From NCBI GenBank assembly GCA_947089855.1, contig CAMUML010000007.1, positions 1 through 64,000 of the forward strand: a stretch of 64,000 bases of DNA, read 5' to 3'. The position numbers and the translations under genes are program-made. How positions within the stretch are numbered: the stretch's first letter is position 1; every line of letters starts with the position of its first letter. The DNA is from an uncultured Eubacterium sp. (GTDB lineage: Bacteria; Bacillota; Clostridia; Lachnospirales; Lachnospiraceae). The notes under the pieces are model-generated. The model was not told the DNA's origin, ran no database searches, and saw only the letters and a list, made by a program, of their open reading frames with translations. Below, in pieces: positions 32,983 through 40,642 of this stretch.

Positions 32983-34125
32983 ATGGATTTTAAGCAGGAT
33001 GAATTTCATCAGGATATATTGGATATGGTACATGAATTTGCGGTAAACGAAGTAAAGCCGTTGGCAGCAGAGATTGACCGCACAGAAGAATTTCCAATGG
33101 AAAATGTGAAAAAGATGGCAGAAATGGGCCTGTTAGGCATCCCGTTCCCAGAAGAATATGGCGGTTCCGGCATGGATACACTGGCTTATATCCAGACGGT
33201 AGAAGAATTAAGTAAATATTGCGGCACAACAGGCGTTATTGTATCCGCACATACTTCGTTATGCTGTACGCCAATTTACCAGTTCGGCTCAGAAGAGCAG
33301 AAGAAAAAATATCTGCCGAAGCTATGTTCCGGCGAGTGGATCGGCGCATTTGCATTGACCGAGCCAAATGCAGGTACCGACGCTTCCGGCCAGCAGACCG
33401 TAGCAGTGGATGCAGGTGACCATTGGGTATTAAACGGGTCGAAGATCTTTATTACCAATGCAGGTGTCGCAGACGTGTTCTTTGTACTGGCTATGACCGA
33501 TAAATCACAGGGGACAAAAGGGATTTCCGCATTTATCGTAGAAAAAGGGTTCCCAGGGTTTTCGATTGGGAAACACGAAGAGAAAATGGGTATCCGCGCA
33601 TCTTCCACTTGTGAATTGATCTTTGAAGACTGCAAAGTACCAAAGGAAAACCTGGTCGGCGAACTGGGCAAAGGGTTTAAATATGCAATGATGACGCTGG
33701 ACGGCGGCCGTGTCGGCATCGCAGCGCAGGCAGTCGGCATTGCAGAAGGTGCAATTGAAGAAACCGTGAAATATGTCCAGGAACGCAAACAGTTCGGACG
33801 CCGCCTGTCCCAGTTCCAGAATACACAGTTTGAACTGGCAAAGATGCGTGCGAATACCGAAGCTGCAAAACTGCTTGTTTACCAGGCAGCCTGTGCAAAA
33901 GACGACCATGAAGTATTTACCCACAAAGCGGCAATGGCTAAATTAGTGGCATCCAACAATGCGTCCGACGTAACGCGCCGTTGCCTGCAGTTATATGGCG
34001 GATACGGCTATACCAGGGATTATCCGATTGAACGGATGATGCGCGATGCAAAAATTACGGAAATCTACGAAGGCACATCGGAAGTACAGATGATGGTAAT
34101 TGCCGGCTGGATGGGCGTGAAATAA
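32983..34125 (+). CDS. Short-chain acyl-CoA dehydrogenase (butyryl-CoA dehydrogenase-like)
   Basis: 380 aa, the normal length. ACAD N-terminal, middle and C-terminal domains are present: FALTEPNAGTDASG (FAD loop), GIRASSTCELIFEDC, and the catalytic Glu in YEGTSEVQ near residue 367. It would reduce crotonyl-CoA to butyryl-CoA or a similar enoyl-CoA with electrons from Etf. It is 27 bp after etfA inside the lactate operon, not beside crotonase or thiolase genes, which suggests it shares this Etf with the lactate dehydrogenase. Chain length is inferred from similarity to Clostridial Bcd. Confidence 0.9.
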   Translation: MDFKQDEFHQDILDMVHEFAVNEVKPLAAEIDRTEEFPMENVKKMAEMGLLGIPFPEEYGGSGMDTLAYIQTVEELSKYCGTTGVIVSAHTSLCCTPIYQFGSEEQKKKYLPKLCSGEWIGAFALTEPNAGTDASGQQTVAVDAGDHWVLNGSKIFITNAGVADVFFVLAMTDKSQGTKGISAFIVEKGFPGFSIGKHEEKMGIRASSTCELIFEDCKVPKENLVGELGKGFKYAMMTLDGGRVGIAAQAVGIAEGAIEETVKYVQERKQFGRRLSQFQNTQFELAKMRANTEAAKLLVYQAACAKDDHEVFTHKAAMAKLVASNNASDVTRRCLQLYGGYGYTRDYPIERMMRDAKITEIYEGTSEVQMMVIAGWMGVK

Positions 34126-34149
34126 ATAAAGGTTCAAAGGTGAGATTTT

Positions 34150-35433
34150 ATGGATATAAAATTGCCATATTCCAGGGAAGGCATGATGCTGCATCTGGAT
34201 GAAACATTAGATTATGAAATATTGGAGTCTTCCATCCAATCAATGCCGAAAAGCCAAAAAACGGAAGATGAGATTGTGCTGGAAGCAATGGCCAGCCCGG
34301 TGGGTTCGCCGAGGCTATCAGAACTGGCCGTTGGCAAACAAAAAGTAACCATTATCTGTTCCGACCATACGAGGCCGGTGCCAAGTAAACATATTATCCC
34401 GTTTATGCTAAAGGAAATCCGCGAAGGGAATCCAAAGGCGGACATTACCCTTTTGATCGCAACCGGGTTCCATAGGGCGACAACCAAGGAAGAGCTGGTC
34501 CATAAGTTTGGCAGCGAAATTGTAGAAAAAGAAACAATCGTTATCCATGACAGCCGTGATATGGGGCATATGGTAAGCCTTGGAACATTGCCGTCCGGTG
34601 CGCCGCTTTTGATTAACGGGATTGCAGCACAGGCAGACCTGCTGGTAAGCGAAGGGTTTATAGAGACACACTTTTTTGCCGGTTTTTCCGGCGGGCGCAA
34701 AAGCGTGCTGCCTGGCGTTTCCAGCCAGGCTACGGTATTAGGCAACCATTGCTCGGCATTTATTGATTCGCCGTACAGCCGTACCGGTATTTTGGAACAA
34801 AACCCGATCCACAAGGACATGATAGCTGCAAGCAGGATGGCAAAACTGGCGTATATCGTAAATGTTGTAATTGATGCCGACAAAAAAGTAGTCTATGCTA
34901 CAGCCGGTGATGCCGAAAAGGCACATGAAGCAGGATGCGGATACCTGCGCCAATATTGCCAGGTAGTGCCAAAAAAACAGGCGGATATAGCGGTTTCAAC
35001 CAATGGCGGGTATCCGTTGGACCAGAATATGTACCAGTCGGTAAAAGGTATGACAGCAGCCGAAGCGGCGTTAAAAGACGGCGGTATTATTATTATGGTA
35101 GCAAACTGCGGGGACGGACATGGCGGGGAAGGGTTTTATCAGGCATTAAAAGGCTGTGAAAGCCCGGCTGCTTTGATGGATGAGATTTTGAAGGTGCCGC
35201 AGGAGGAGACAAAGCCAGACCAGTGGGAATACCAGATCCAGAGCAGGATTTTAATGCACCATAAAGTGATTTATGTGATGTGTGGAAAGTACCGCAAAAT
35301 GGCAGAAGAAATGGGGTTTGAGACAGCGGACGATGTCAATGCGGCATTAAAGATGGCTTTGGAAGAAAAAGGCAGGGATGCGCATATTGCAGTGATTCCG
35401 GATGGGGTTTCTGTGATGGTGGTGCCTAAGTAG
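34150..35433 (+). CDS. larA: LarA-like nickel-dependent lactate racemase
   Basis: 427 aa, LarA/DUF2088 family. Key features are CSDHTRPVP near residue 71, the catalytic-type His in ATGFHRAT, a second His in ETHFFAGFSGGRKSVLPG and, in the same motif, the Lys expected to anchor the nickel-pincer nucleotide. It would interconvert D- and L-lactate so one dehydrogenase can use both. The cofactor maturation genes larB, larC and larE are not in this window. Last gene of the operon, 24 bp after the acyl-CoA dehydrogenase. Confidence 0.88.
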   Translation: MDIKLPYSREGMMLHLDETLDYEILESSIQSMPKSQKTEDEIVLEAMASPVGSPRLSELAVGKQKVTIICSDHTRPVPSKHIIPFMLKEIREGNPKADITLLIATGFHRATTKEELVHKFGSEIVEKETIVIHDSRDMGHMVSLGTLPSGAPLLINGIAAQADLLVSEGFIETHFFAGFSGGRKSVLPGVSSQATVLGNHCSAFIDSPYSRTGILEQNPIHKDMIAASRMAKLAYIVNVVIDADKKVVYATAGDAEKAHEAGCGYLRQYCQVVPKKQADIAVSTNGGYPLDQNMYQSVKGMTAAEAALKDGGIIIMVANCGDGHGGEGFYQALKGCESPAALMDEILKVPQEETKPDQWEYQIQSRILMHHKVIYVMCGKYRKMAEEMGFETADDVNAALKMALEEKGRDAHIAVIPDGVSVMVVPK

Positions 35434-35634
35434 GGTAGGGATTCCATATATTTTGGCGGATTCCCGGACGCTGGATGGAAGGGCGGCGGGCTGGCCCTAC
35501 AGGCTTTACATCGTATCGTAGTATGCAAAGTTTTCGTTGGCCAGCTATGGCGTTGTTAATAGCCATATACGATAGGCTTCCGGATGGCAGTTTATCTGTA
35601 TATACATACAACCAACATGATTCAACTCCAAAGG

Positions 35635-35680
35635 CAGCAGGCCAGCCGGTCAATCCGGCGGGCCTGCTGTTGTTATTCTT
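35635..35680 (+). terminator. Terminator of the lactate operon
   Basis: CAGCAGGCCAGCCGG pairs with CCGGCGGGCCTGCTG (one mismatch), 5-nt loop, then T-rich TTGTTATTCTT. About 200 bp beyond larA. Confidence 0.75.
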
Positions 35681-35707
35681 GCAAAACCTGCGCCATTGTA
35701 ATAAAAT
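35679..35707 (+). promoter_or_regulatory. Putative promoter of the GntR regulator gene
   Basis: TTGCAA-N17-TAAAAT, overlapping the end of the terminator. The regulator thus seems to have its own transcript. Confidence 0.6.
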
Positions 35708-35833
35708 GGGTATAGTATTTATTGAAGTATGTGCAGTGTGGAAAGATAGATAAGATAACTTGGAAGGGGACACTATGTGGAAGGCCATGTGGTGTAGAAG
35801 CGTGTATAGCGCAGAAAGTAAGTGGTTAGCAGG

Positions 35834-36547
35834 ATGGATTATTCAAAATTAAACGGCCAAAAGACATATGAGTATGTATTCAATTATTTTTCAGACCAGA
35901 TCTTAACTGGAAAATTAAAATTAAACGATAAGATCCCTACCGAGAGGGAAATTGCGGAAAAGTTAGGGGTAAGCCGCAATTCTATCCGTGAAGTGATGCA
36001 TATGCTGGAAATTACGGGGTTGATTGAATGTATGCAGGGGAGCGGCAATTATGTCCGGTGCGACCCGATGGAATATATGCTGAAATCTGTAAATATGGTT
36101 ATGGCATTGATGCAGACAGATTATTCAGAGATTTTCCATATCCGTATCGGGTATGAATATGCAGCAGTACGGCTGGCAATTGAAGAAGCGCAGCCGGAAG
36201 AACTGGAAGCAATGCACCAGATCCTGCTGAAAATGGACCAGCCGATGAGTTCCAAGGAAAGTGCAAAACTGGACGTGGAATTCCATCATAAATTAGTCAG
36301 CGCTTCCCATAACCGGATGCTGATCTTATATAATTCCATGCTGTATAACCTGATGGACCAGTTTATCGAAAATTTCCGCACTAAGATACTGATGAATAAA
36401 ATGCGGGCAGAACTGCTGCGGCGCTCACACTGGGCGATTTACCATGCCTTGTTAGATAAAGACTTGCAGGCAGCGATGAAAGCATTCGACAAACATTTTA
36501 GGATCGTGCAAGACCAGCTGGATAAATTAATGCAAAAGGAGCCATAG
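35834..36547 (+). CDS. lctA: GntR-family (FadR/FCD subfamily) regulator, probable lactate-operon repressor
   Basis: 237 aa. N-terminal winged helix-turn-helix at about residues 8-75 (IPTEREIAEKLGVSRNSIRE, GLIECMQGSGNYV) and an all-helical FCD ligand domain with candidate metal-binding His/Asp residues (HIRIGYEYAAVRLA; DVEFHHKLVSAS; HWAIYHALLDKD). FCD regulators commonly respond to carboxylic acids, including lactate. Position next to the lactate operon and the three palindromes upstream of lctP point to control of that operon. ATG 35834 is chosen for family fit; GTG 35822 is possible, and neither has a strong site. Confidence 0.88.
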   Translation: MDYSKLNGQKTYEYVFNYFSDQILTGKLKLNDKIPTEREIAEKLGVSRNSIREVMHMLEITGLIECMQGSGNYVRCDPMEYMLKSVNMVMALMQTDYSEIFHIRIGYEYAAVRLAIEEAQPEELEAMHQILLKMDQPMSSKESAKLDVEFHHKLVSASHNRMLILYNSMLYNLMDQFIENFRTKILMNKMRAELLRRSHWAIYHALLDKDLQAAMKAFDKHFRIVQDQLDKLMQKEP

Positions 36548-36582
36548 CTGGGCAAGGGATATTGCCTACCTGCCGCAGATAC

Positions 36583-37617
36583 CTATTCCACCGGAATCGT
36601 ACTAACAACCGCCGTACCAGACAGCCTTTCATAAAACAGCCGCTTATGCTGCGCCATCATCACCGCCGCATAAAGGATCCAAAAAATCCACAATAACGGA
36701 ACAAAACAAACCATAACACCCACGCACCCGTACCGGATAGCGTACTGGTACCAGTGTGCCTCCCCGCCGCCAGCAGCTGCAATCCTTGTTTTGGTAATTT
36801 TTTTGCCAATCGTCATGCCATGAAGCAGGCAGGGCGTCAAAATAAAATACGCAAAGAAAAGCAGGATCTGCAAATACGGGGCATCCATGCCAAACAATGG
36901 GATAACAATACCTCCAGCCAACGCCGCAAAGCCCGCACATAGGAAATCGAAAAACAGGGCGGTCAGCCTGCGGAGCAGCGAGACTTCCTGTCCCCTGCGC
37001 AGGCTGTCCGCATCGATTTTTGCCCGGGAAGGCAGGATGCTTAAAAATGGTTTGACCATCACATACCCAAGCATACCGCCCAGCGTATTTGCCATCAGGT
37101 CATCGACATCGAACAGGCGGTAGCTCCTGGGATAATAAAAATAAAGCCCCGAAAGCTGTGTCAGTTCAAAAAACAGCGACAGCGCAAAGGTAGACAGCAC
37201 CGTTTTGCGCAAGGAAAAGCGGAAGTAATACCGCAGGTAGACGCCGAAAGGCACTGTCATGAAAATATTAAACAGTACTTGGAAAAAAGCCCGGTTCGTA
37301 ACTAGCTGTAAGTAGGTATCCGGGTTTCCGGCTTCCCATCCAGATTCCTTAACCATATCCCCAAGAAAACAAAAAGGTACCAGCTGCATCCTAGGGCCGT
37401 CCAGCGTTGCCACAAATTCCCTGGAAGGCAGCGGCAGGATAACGAGGAAATAAACGCAGATCAGATATAAAATAAAAGAATATACGATCAAGATCCGCAG
37501 GCTGAGTACCGACCCATATTTGTGGTAATTGTAAACAATATAAGGCATCGTAAATAAAAATGCAATCACAGGGAAAAATAAAATGGCCTGTTTGATCACT
37601 TCTACATAAGCCCCCAT
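36583..37617 (-). CDS. VanZ-RDD membrane protein
   Basis: 344 aa. Residues about 8-165 are a VanZ-like domain of four or five membrane helices, and about 185-330 an RDD domain (LLRRLTALFFDFLCAGFAAL, typical Arg-Asp start and paired helices). VanZ proteins alter sensitivity to glycopeptide and lipoglycopeptide antibiotics by an unclear envelope mechanism; the VanZ-RDD order is a known architecture. GGAAGTG upstream supports ATG 37617 over the longer frame to 37710. A direct repeat of the type found at the two-component system and ABC exporter promoters lies about 120 bp upstream, suggesting shared control. Confidence 0.88.
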   Translation of the reverse strand: MGAYVEVIKQAILFFPVIAFLFTMPYIVYNYHKYGSVLSLRILIVYSFILYLICVYFLVILPLPSREFVATLDGPRMQLVPFCFLGDMVKESGWEAGNPDTYLQLVTNRAFFQVLFNIFMTVPFGVYLRYYFRFSLRKTVLSTFALSLFFELTQLSGLYFYYPRSYRLFDVDDLMANTLGGMLGYVMVKPFLSILPSRAKIDADSLRRGQEVSLLRRLTALFFDFLCAGFAALAGGIVIPLFGMDAPYLQILLFFAYFILTPCLLHGMTIGKKITKTRIAAAGGGEAHWYQYAIRYGCVGVMVCFVPLLWIFWILYAAVMMAQHKRLFYERLSGTAVVSTIPVE

Positions 37618-37698
37618 AACATCACTTCCTTTATTTTCAATATGCCTGCCTGTTTCGTCCGGGCAGGCTGGCAGCCATTTGGCCCCCTTATCTTTTGC

Positions 37699-37755
37699 AT
37701 CATAGCACAAATTAGTTCCGGGGGCATCTGTTTTGAAAAAATGTTAGGAAAATGT
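37699..37755 (-). promoter_or_regulatory. ACATTT direct repeat and weak promoter upstream of the VanZ gene
   Basis: Reading the minus strand, ACATTT-N5-ACATTT (37755-37739) lies 12 bp upstream of a poor -35 (ATGCCC) and a fair -10 (TATGAT, 37704-37699). Weak -35 plus upstream direct repeats is the layout of an activator-dependent promoter. The same 11-nt period repeat occurs at 56816 and 60001. Confidence 0.5.
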
Positions 37756-37792
37756 AAGGTAAAGAAAGTAATTAAGCACAGGCAGCCGACAA

Positions 37793-37823
37793 ACGGCAGC
37801 AGTGTTTCCAGCACTGCTGCCGT
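37793..37823 (-). terminator. Hairpin downstream of the TIGR04076-HMA gene
   Basis: ACGGCAGCAGTG pairs with a CACTGCTGCCGT arm, a strong 12-bp stem with a short loop, directly after the stop codon. Only CGTTTGTC follows on the minus strand, so it may stabilise the 3' end more than terminate. Confidence 0.5.
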
Positions 37824-37831
37824 GCCTATGT

Positions 37832-38377
37832 TTAATCAATACCGCTTACACTGTAATTTTCATATTGTTCCACAGCCATCCGCAGTGCTTCGTCTGGTAC
37901 AAACACATCTTTTTTTACAAACACTTCCGCCCATTTTTTATCCAGCCTGACATCCACATAATCTACGCCAGGGACATCTTCCAGGGAACCTTTGATCTTA
38001 GCGGTACAGTTTTCGCATACCATGCCGTCGATTTTTACTACTTTATAGTCAAGCCGCTGGATTTTAAAAATCACCGGGCGCGTGCCGTCGTTGCAGCAGG
38101 CGATCATCATACGCTCATCCTTTGTCCAGCCGCGCATAATGCTGCCGCCCTGCAGGGCTGTATAGATGTACCGGCTGATGCAGTCCCAGGCTTCCGCACA
38201 TTGCGTGCCGTCGCCTGCCAGCCAAAAAGTATCTTCGCCGCCGTAGCGTTCAAAAATAAATTCATCTCCTACATGGTAGAACGGGCATGGCCCGGACGTT
38301 GCATCTGCGAGGTACGTTTCCTGGTAGTCGGTGAAACATTTCTTATCAATGACAGTTACTTTGCATTTGTGCTGCAT
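37832..38377 (-). CDS. TIGR04076-type protein fused to a heavy-metal-associated (HMA) domain
   Basis: 181 aa. Residues 1-100 resemble the small Cys-containing TIGR04076 family (KCKVTVIDK; GPCPFYHVGDEFIFE), whose function is unknown. Residues about 112-178 are an HMA fold with GMVCENC at roughly 118-124, the metal-binding motif of copper chaperones and MerP-like proteins, followed by VPGVDYVDVRLDKK. The fusion suggests a metal-handling or redox role. GGAGG precedes ATG 38377. Upstream lies a structured non-coding region. The nearest gene, an HD hydrolase, gives no functional clue. Confidence 0.82.
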   Translation of the reverse strand: MQHKCKVTVIDKKCFTDYQETYLADATSGPCPFYHVGDEFIFERYGGEDTFWLAGDGTQCAEAWDCISRYIYTALQGGSIMRGWTKDERMMIACCNDGTRPVIFKIQRLDYKVVKIDGMVCENCTAKIKGSLEDVPGVDYVDVRLDKKWAEVFVKKDVFVPDEALRMAVEQYENYSVSGID

Positions 38378-38476
38378 GATATATTCCTCCAGTATCGTTT
38401 TTGTTTTTTTATTCTACCACATGTCCATAAAATATGCTATGCAAAAATGGTAGTGGATAGAGGAGTATGGAACTTC

Positions 38477-38598
38477 GCCCGTCCATTTAAAGTTGCCTAA
38501 AGGCAAGGACGGGCTCACTCTCGGCACAATTTACCTGTTGGCCCATGCCATGCAGCGAGGTGCATGGCATGGGTGTGAAAAGTAAGCTGTAAATTGTG
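38477..38598. other. Structured non-coding region with nested perfect hairpins
   Basis: Two adjacent structures upstream of the HMA-fusion gene. First, GCCCGTCC (38477-38484) pairs with GGACGGGC (38507-38514). Second, outer arms CACAATTTAC (38525-38534) and GTAAATTGTG (38589-38598) enclose a perfect 13-bp stem CCCATGCCATGCA/TGCATGGCATGGG (38542-38573). A CCTCCCGGACGC motif follows, shared with the 48-50 kb elements, and then a dispersed repeat copy. Could be an RNA or a repeat cluster. Confidence 0.65.
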
Positions 38599-38662
38599 GC
38601 CTCCCGGACGCCACAATATAAAACACCCTATCTGAACGGCTACGCTTCAGTAAATGGCATTG

Positions 38663-38729
38663 ATTCACGGACAGGAATGCGCATAAGCTGCGCATTCCAG
38701 AACATGATTCAGGAGTGAGGGGCGGTTTT
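38663..38729 (-). repeat. Dispersed hairpin repeat, copy C
   Basis: ATTCACGGACAGGAATGCGC, loop, CTGCGCATTCC, then GAACATGATTCAGGAGTGAGG and GGCGGTTTT. It lacks the GTTACT end and the six bases GTGAGA present in the other copies. It reaches into the HD-hydrolase gene and supplies its last codons and stop. Confidence 0.75.
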
Positions 38730-39230
38730 GTGAAGAAAACTTCCAAACATTTCCGCGCACAGCTTTTGTCCGGCGGCTGTACGAAAAATATGCGTATAGG
38801 CGTGGAGGCAGTTTTCTTTGGAAAGCCCGTCTTCATAAAGGTTTACCAAAAAATCGGCTTCTACCAGGATCTGATAATCGATGCCATCAATATTTGTGTA
38901 GGTGTGGTGGTGGCCGACCAGATAACTGACCCGTTTCGTGACATCTGGATCATAGCCAAGTGCATCCAGCATTTTTTCTGCTTCTTTTGGGCCAAGCTGT
39001 TCCTGCAAGGGGCCGTCGCACCTTCCATATGCCTGCTCGGCAGGTTTGATGCCAATATCATGTACGATAGCGGCAGTTTCCAGTATATGTTGGGTATTAG
39101 GGTCCAGCCCTTCCAGCCCTCCGATTAGGCTGGCAAACCCATATACTTTTAAAAAGTGCTGGATCCTTGCCGGGTCGCCGGCATAATAAGTGACCATTGC
39201 AGTTAATAATTTGTTGTTGTCTGCTTTCAT
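38709..39230 (-). CDS. HD-domain phosphohydrolase
   Basis: 173-aa HD-superfamily metal-dependent phosphohydrolase. The metal ligands are visible: His in IQHFLKVYGFA (about 24), the HD pair in AAIVHDIG (about 57-58), HHH in VGHHHTY and Asp in VEADFLVN. Substrate unknown; small proteins of this kind hydrolyse nucleotides or are uncharacterised. AAAGGAGG supports ATG 39230. The final residues (TAPHS and stop) are encoded by dispersed repeat copy C, so the natural C-terminus was probably changed by the repeat. Confidence 0.88.
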   Translation of the reverse strand: MKADNNKLLTAMVTYYAGDPARIQHFLKVYGFASLIGGLEGLDPNTQHILETAAIVHDIGIKPAEQAYGRCDGPLQEQLGPKEAEKMLDALGYDPDVTKRVSYLVGHHHTYTNIDGIDYQILVEADFLVNLYEDGLSKENCLHAYTHIFRTAAGQKLCAEMFGSFLHKTAPHS

Positions 39231-39301
39231 TTCAGCCTCCTTTGCCAGATTTCAATAGATTGTCTTTTCAGTGGCAGCGATATGTGGATGTTTCATAGGT
39301 T

Positions 39302-39330
39302 ATTATAATAGAAAAAGGGCTGGGATACAA
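39302..39330 (-). promoter_or_regulatory. Putative promoter of the HD-hydrolase gene
   Basis: Minus-strand TTGTAT-N17-TATAAT, about 70 bp upstream of the start. Confidence 0.6.
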
Positions 39331-39390
39331 CGCTATAGATTTTTGATAATATTTACGATTTGCCTTTGGCGGTACTTTTCCACAGTACAG

Positions 39391-39419
39391 TTGATTTCGC
39401 CTCCAAAACAGGTTATAAT
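39391..39419 (+). promoter_or_regulatory. Putative promoter of the MCP-like gene
   Basis: TTGATT-N17-TATAAT, with a leader of about 120 nt to GTG 39547. Confidence 0.65.
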
Positions 39420-39546
39420 ATACACGTGGCTGCCGCCAGTTATGGGTTCCAGGCCGCCTGCGCCCTGCATCCTTTCTTTCCAAAGGCATGCCGCCGGGCA
39501 GGCATAAGCAAGCAGCCTATTTCATACAAACAGGGGGATAAATACC

Positions 39547-40500
39547 GTGTTCGGAAAAAAACAGGACTCGACAAGAGAATTGGAAGAAAAATTAAATATA
39601 GTCCAGATGGAATTGGAAAACGCCCAGGCAAAGTTAAACAACATGCAAAACTATACCCAGCAGATACTGCCATTTTTTGAATCGCAGATCATCGCACAAA
39701 GTGAAATGGACAAAGAACTTACGAAAGTAGTCAGCCATGCCTATGATACGATTGAGGGGGTCAGCGACAGCAAACTGGTATTAGAACACCTTGCAATGGA
39801 ATTAACGACCGTGCGGGGGCAGTTGGAAGACGAAGAACGGGACAAGAAAAGGATGCTGGAAACTGCCCATAAGCTGCGGGAACAGATGGAAACGATTTCA
39901 GAAGAAAATGAGCATATGGCAGAACCTGCCGGAATCCTGCAGGATATTCAAAATGGGATGATTGGCGACGCAGGGCTTATCCGCGGCGAATTGGAGCAGA
40001 TGCAGGAATATGCCAAGCAGATGACCGTGTCTTCCCTAAACTGTGCGATTGAGGCTGGGCGTATCGGGGAAGCTGGCTTGAAATTTGTAGAAGCGGCAGA
40101 AGATGTACGCCTGCTTTCCGGGGCCTATGAGCGTTCTGCCGCAGAAGCTGCGCACCAGCTGGATGCGATGGAAGAACGGATCAGCCGTTTGGAGCATCAA
40201 CTGGAGGTATTGGCAAAATCGTGTAAGGAAAGCGATGCGGCTGTTGTACGTATGGCAAGGGGCATCGCAGAGCAGGAGGCCATATGCAGCCAGGCAGCGG
40301 AGCGTATTTATTTGGAAAAAACGGCCGCTATGTCAGAAAATTTAAAAGAAATTTCTCAAAAACAAAATTCAATTGATGAACTGCAGCATCAGACGCTGGA
40401 TGAAATTGAAAATATAGGGGAGAGCTTTATGAGCGAGCAGGAAGCCCGCAAAGGGCTAGAGCAGGTTTTTGATCAGATGATCAAAAATATGCGCGCTTAA
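39547..40500 (+). CDS. Cytoplasmic coiled-coil protein with degenerate MCP-like signalling motif
   Basis: 317 aa, almost wholly helical coiled coil with no membrane segment or sensor domain. Residues about 158-190 (NCAIEAGRIGEAGLKFVEAAEDVRLLS) resemble the hairpin tip of methyl-accepting chemotaxis proteins, normally N-AIEAARAGE-G-GFAVVA-E-R-LA, but with substitutions that cast doubt on CheA/CheW docking. GTG 39547 starts the protein after CAGGGGGA. The two following genes (lipase-like and DUF1002) are on the same strand, but gaps of 140 and 20 bp make an operon only likely. Role unknown. Confidence 0.7.
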   Translation: MFGKKQDSTRELEEKLNIVQMELENAQAKLNNMQNYTQQILPFFESQIIAQSEMDKELTKVVSHAYDTIEGVSDSKLVLEHLAMELTTVRGQLEDEERDKKRMLETAHKLREQMETISEENEHMAEPAGILQDIQNGMIGDAGLIRGELEQMQEYAKQMTVSSLNCAIEAGRIGEAGLKFVEAAEDVRLLSGAYERSAAEAAHQLDAMEERISRLEHQLEVLAKSCKESDAAVVRMARGIAEQEAICSQAAERIYLEKTAAMSENLKEISQKQNSIDELQHQTLDEIENIGESFMSEQEARKGLEQVFDQMIKNMRA

Positions 40501-40642
40501 TTTGCCGGAAAGCGCATGGCAAAAACCAACCAGCGGCTTTCAAAAGGCGGCAGCATGGGATTTGGATGGAAAATAACGGGCTGGACGCCGCAATGGAGGC
40601 CAGCAGGCAAGTAGAAAGTATCGTATAGAGGAGGGGAAAGCA

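Larger units (their letters stand above)
35434..35833 (+). other. Intergenic stretch between larA and the regulator
   Basis: About 400 bp without a gene. It holds a solitary TTCCCGGACGC motif (35457-35467) that also occurs around the 48-50 kb palindromes, a terminator at 35635-35680, a promoter at 35679-35707 and a roughly 120-nt leader. No copy of the lactate-operon palindrome was found here. Confidence 0.6.

Noticed and set aside
37802..38500. 232-codon plus-strand frame opposite the HMA fusion gene
   Set aside because: Mirror of the real minus-strand gene, and it starts inside a terminator-like hairpin.
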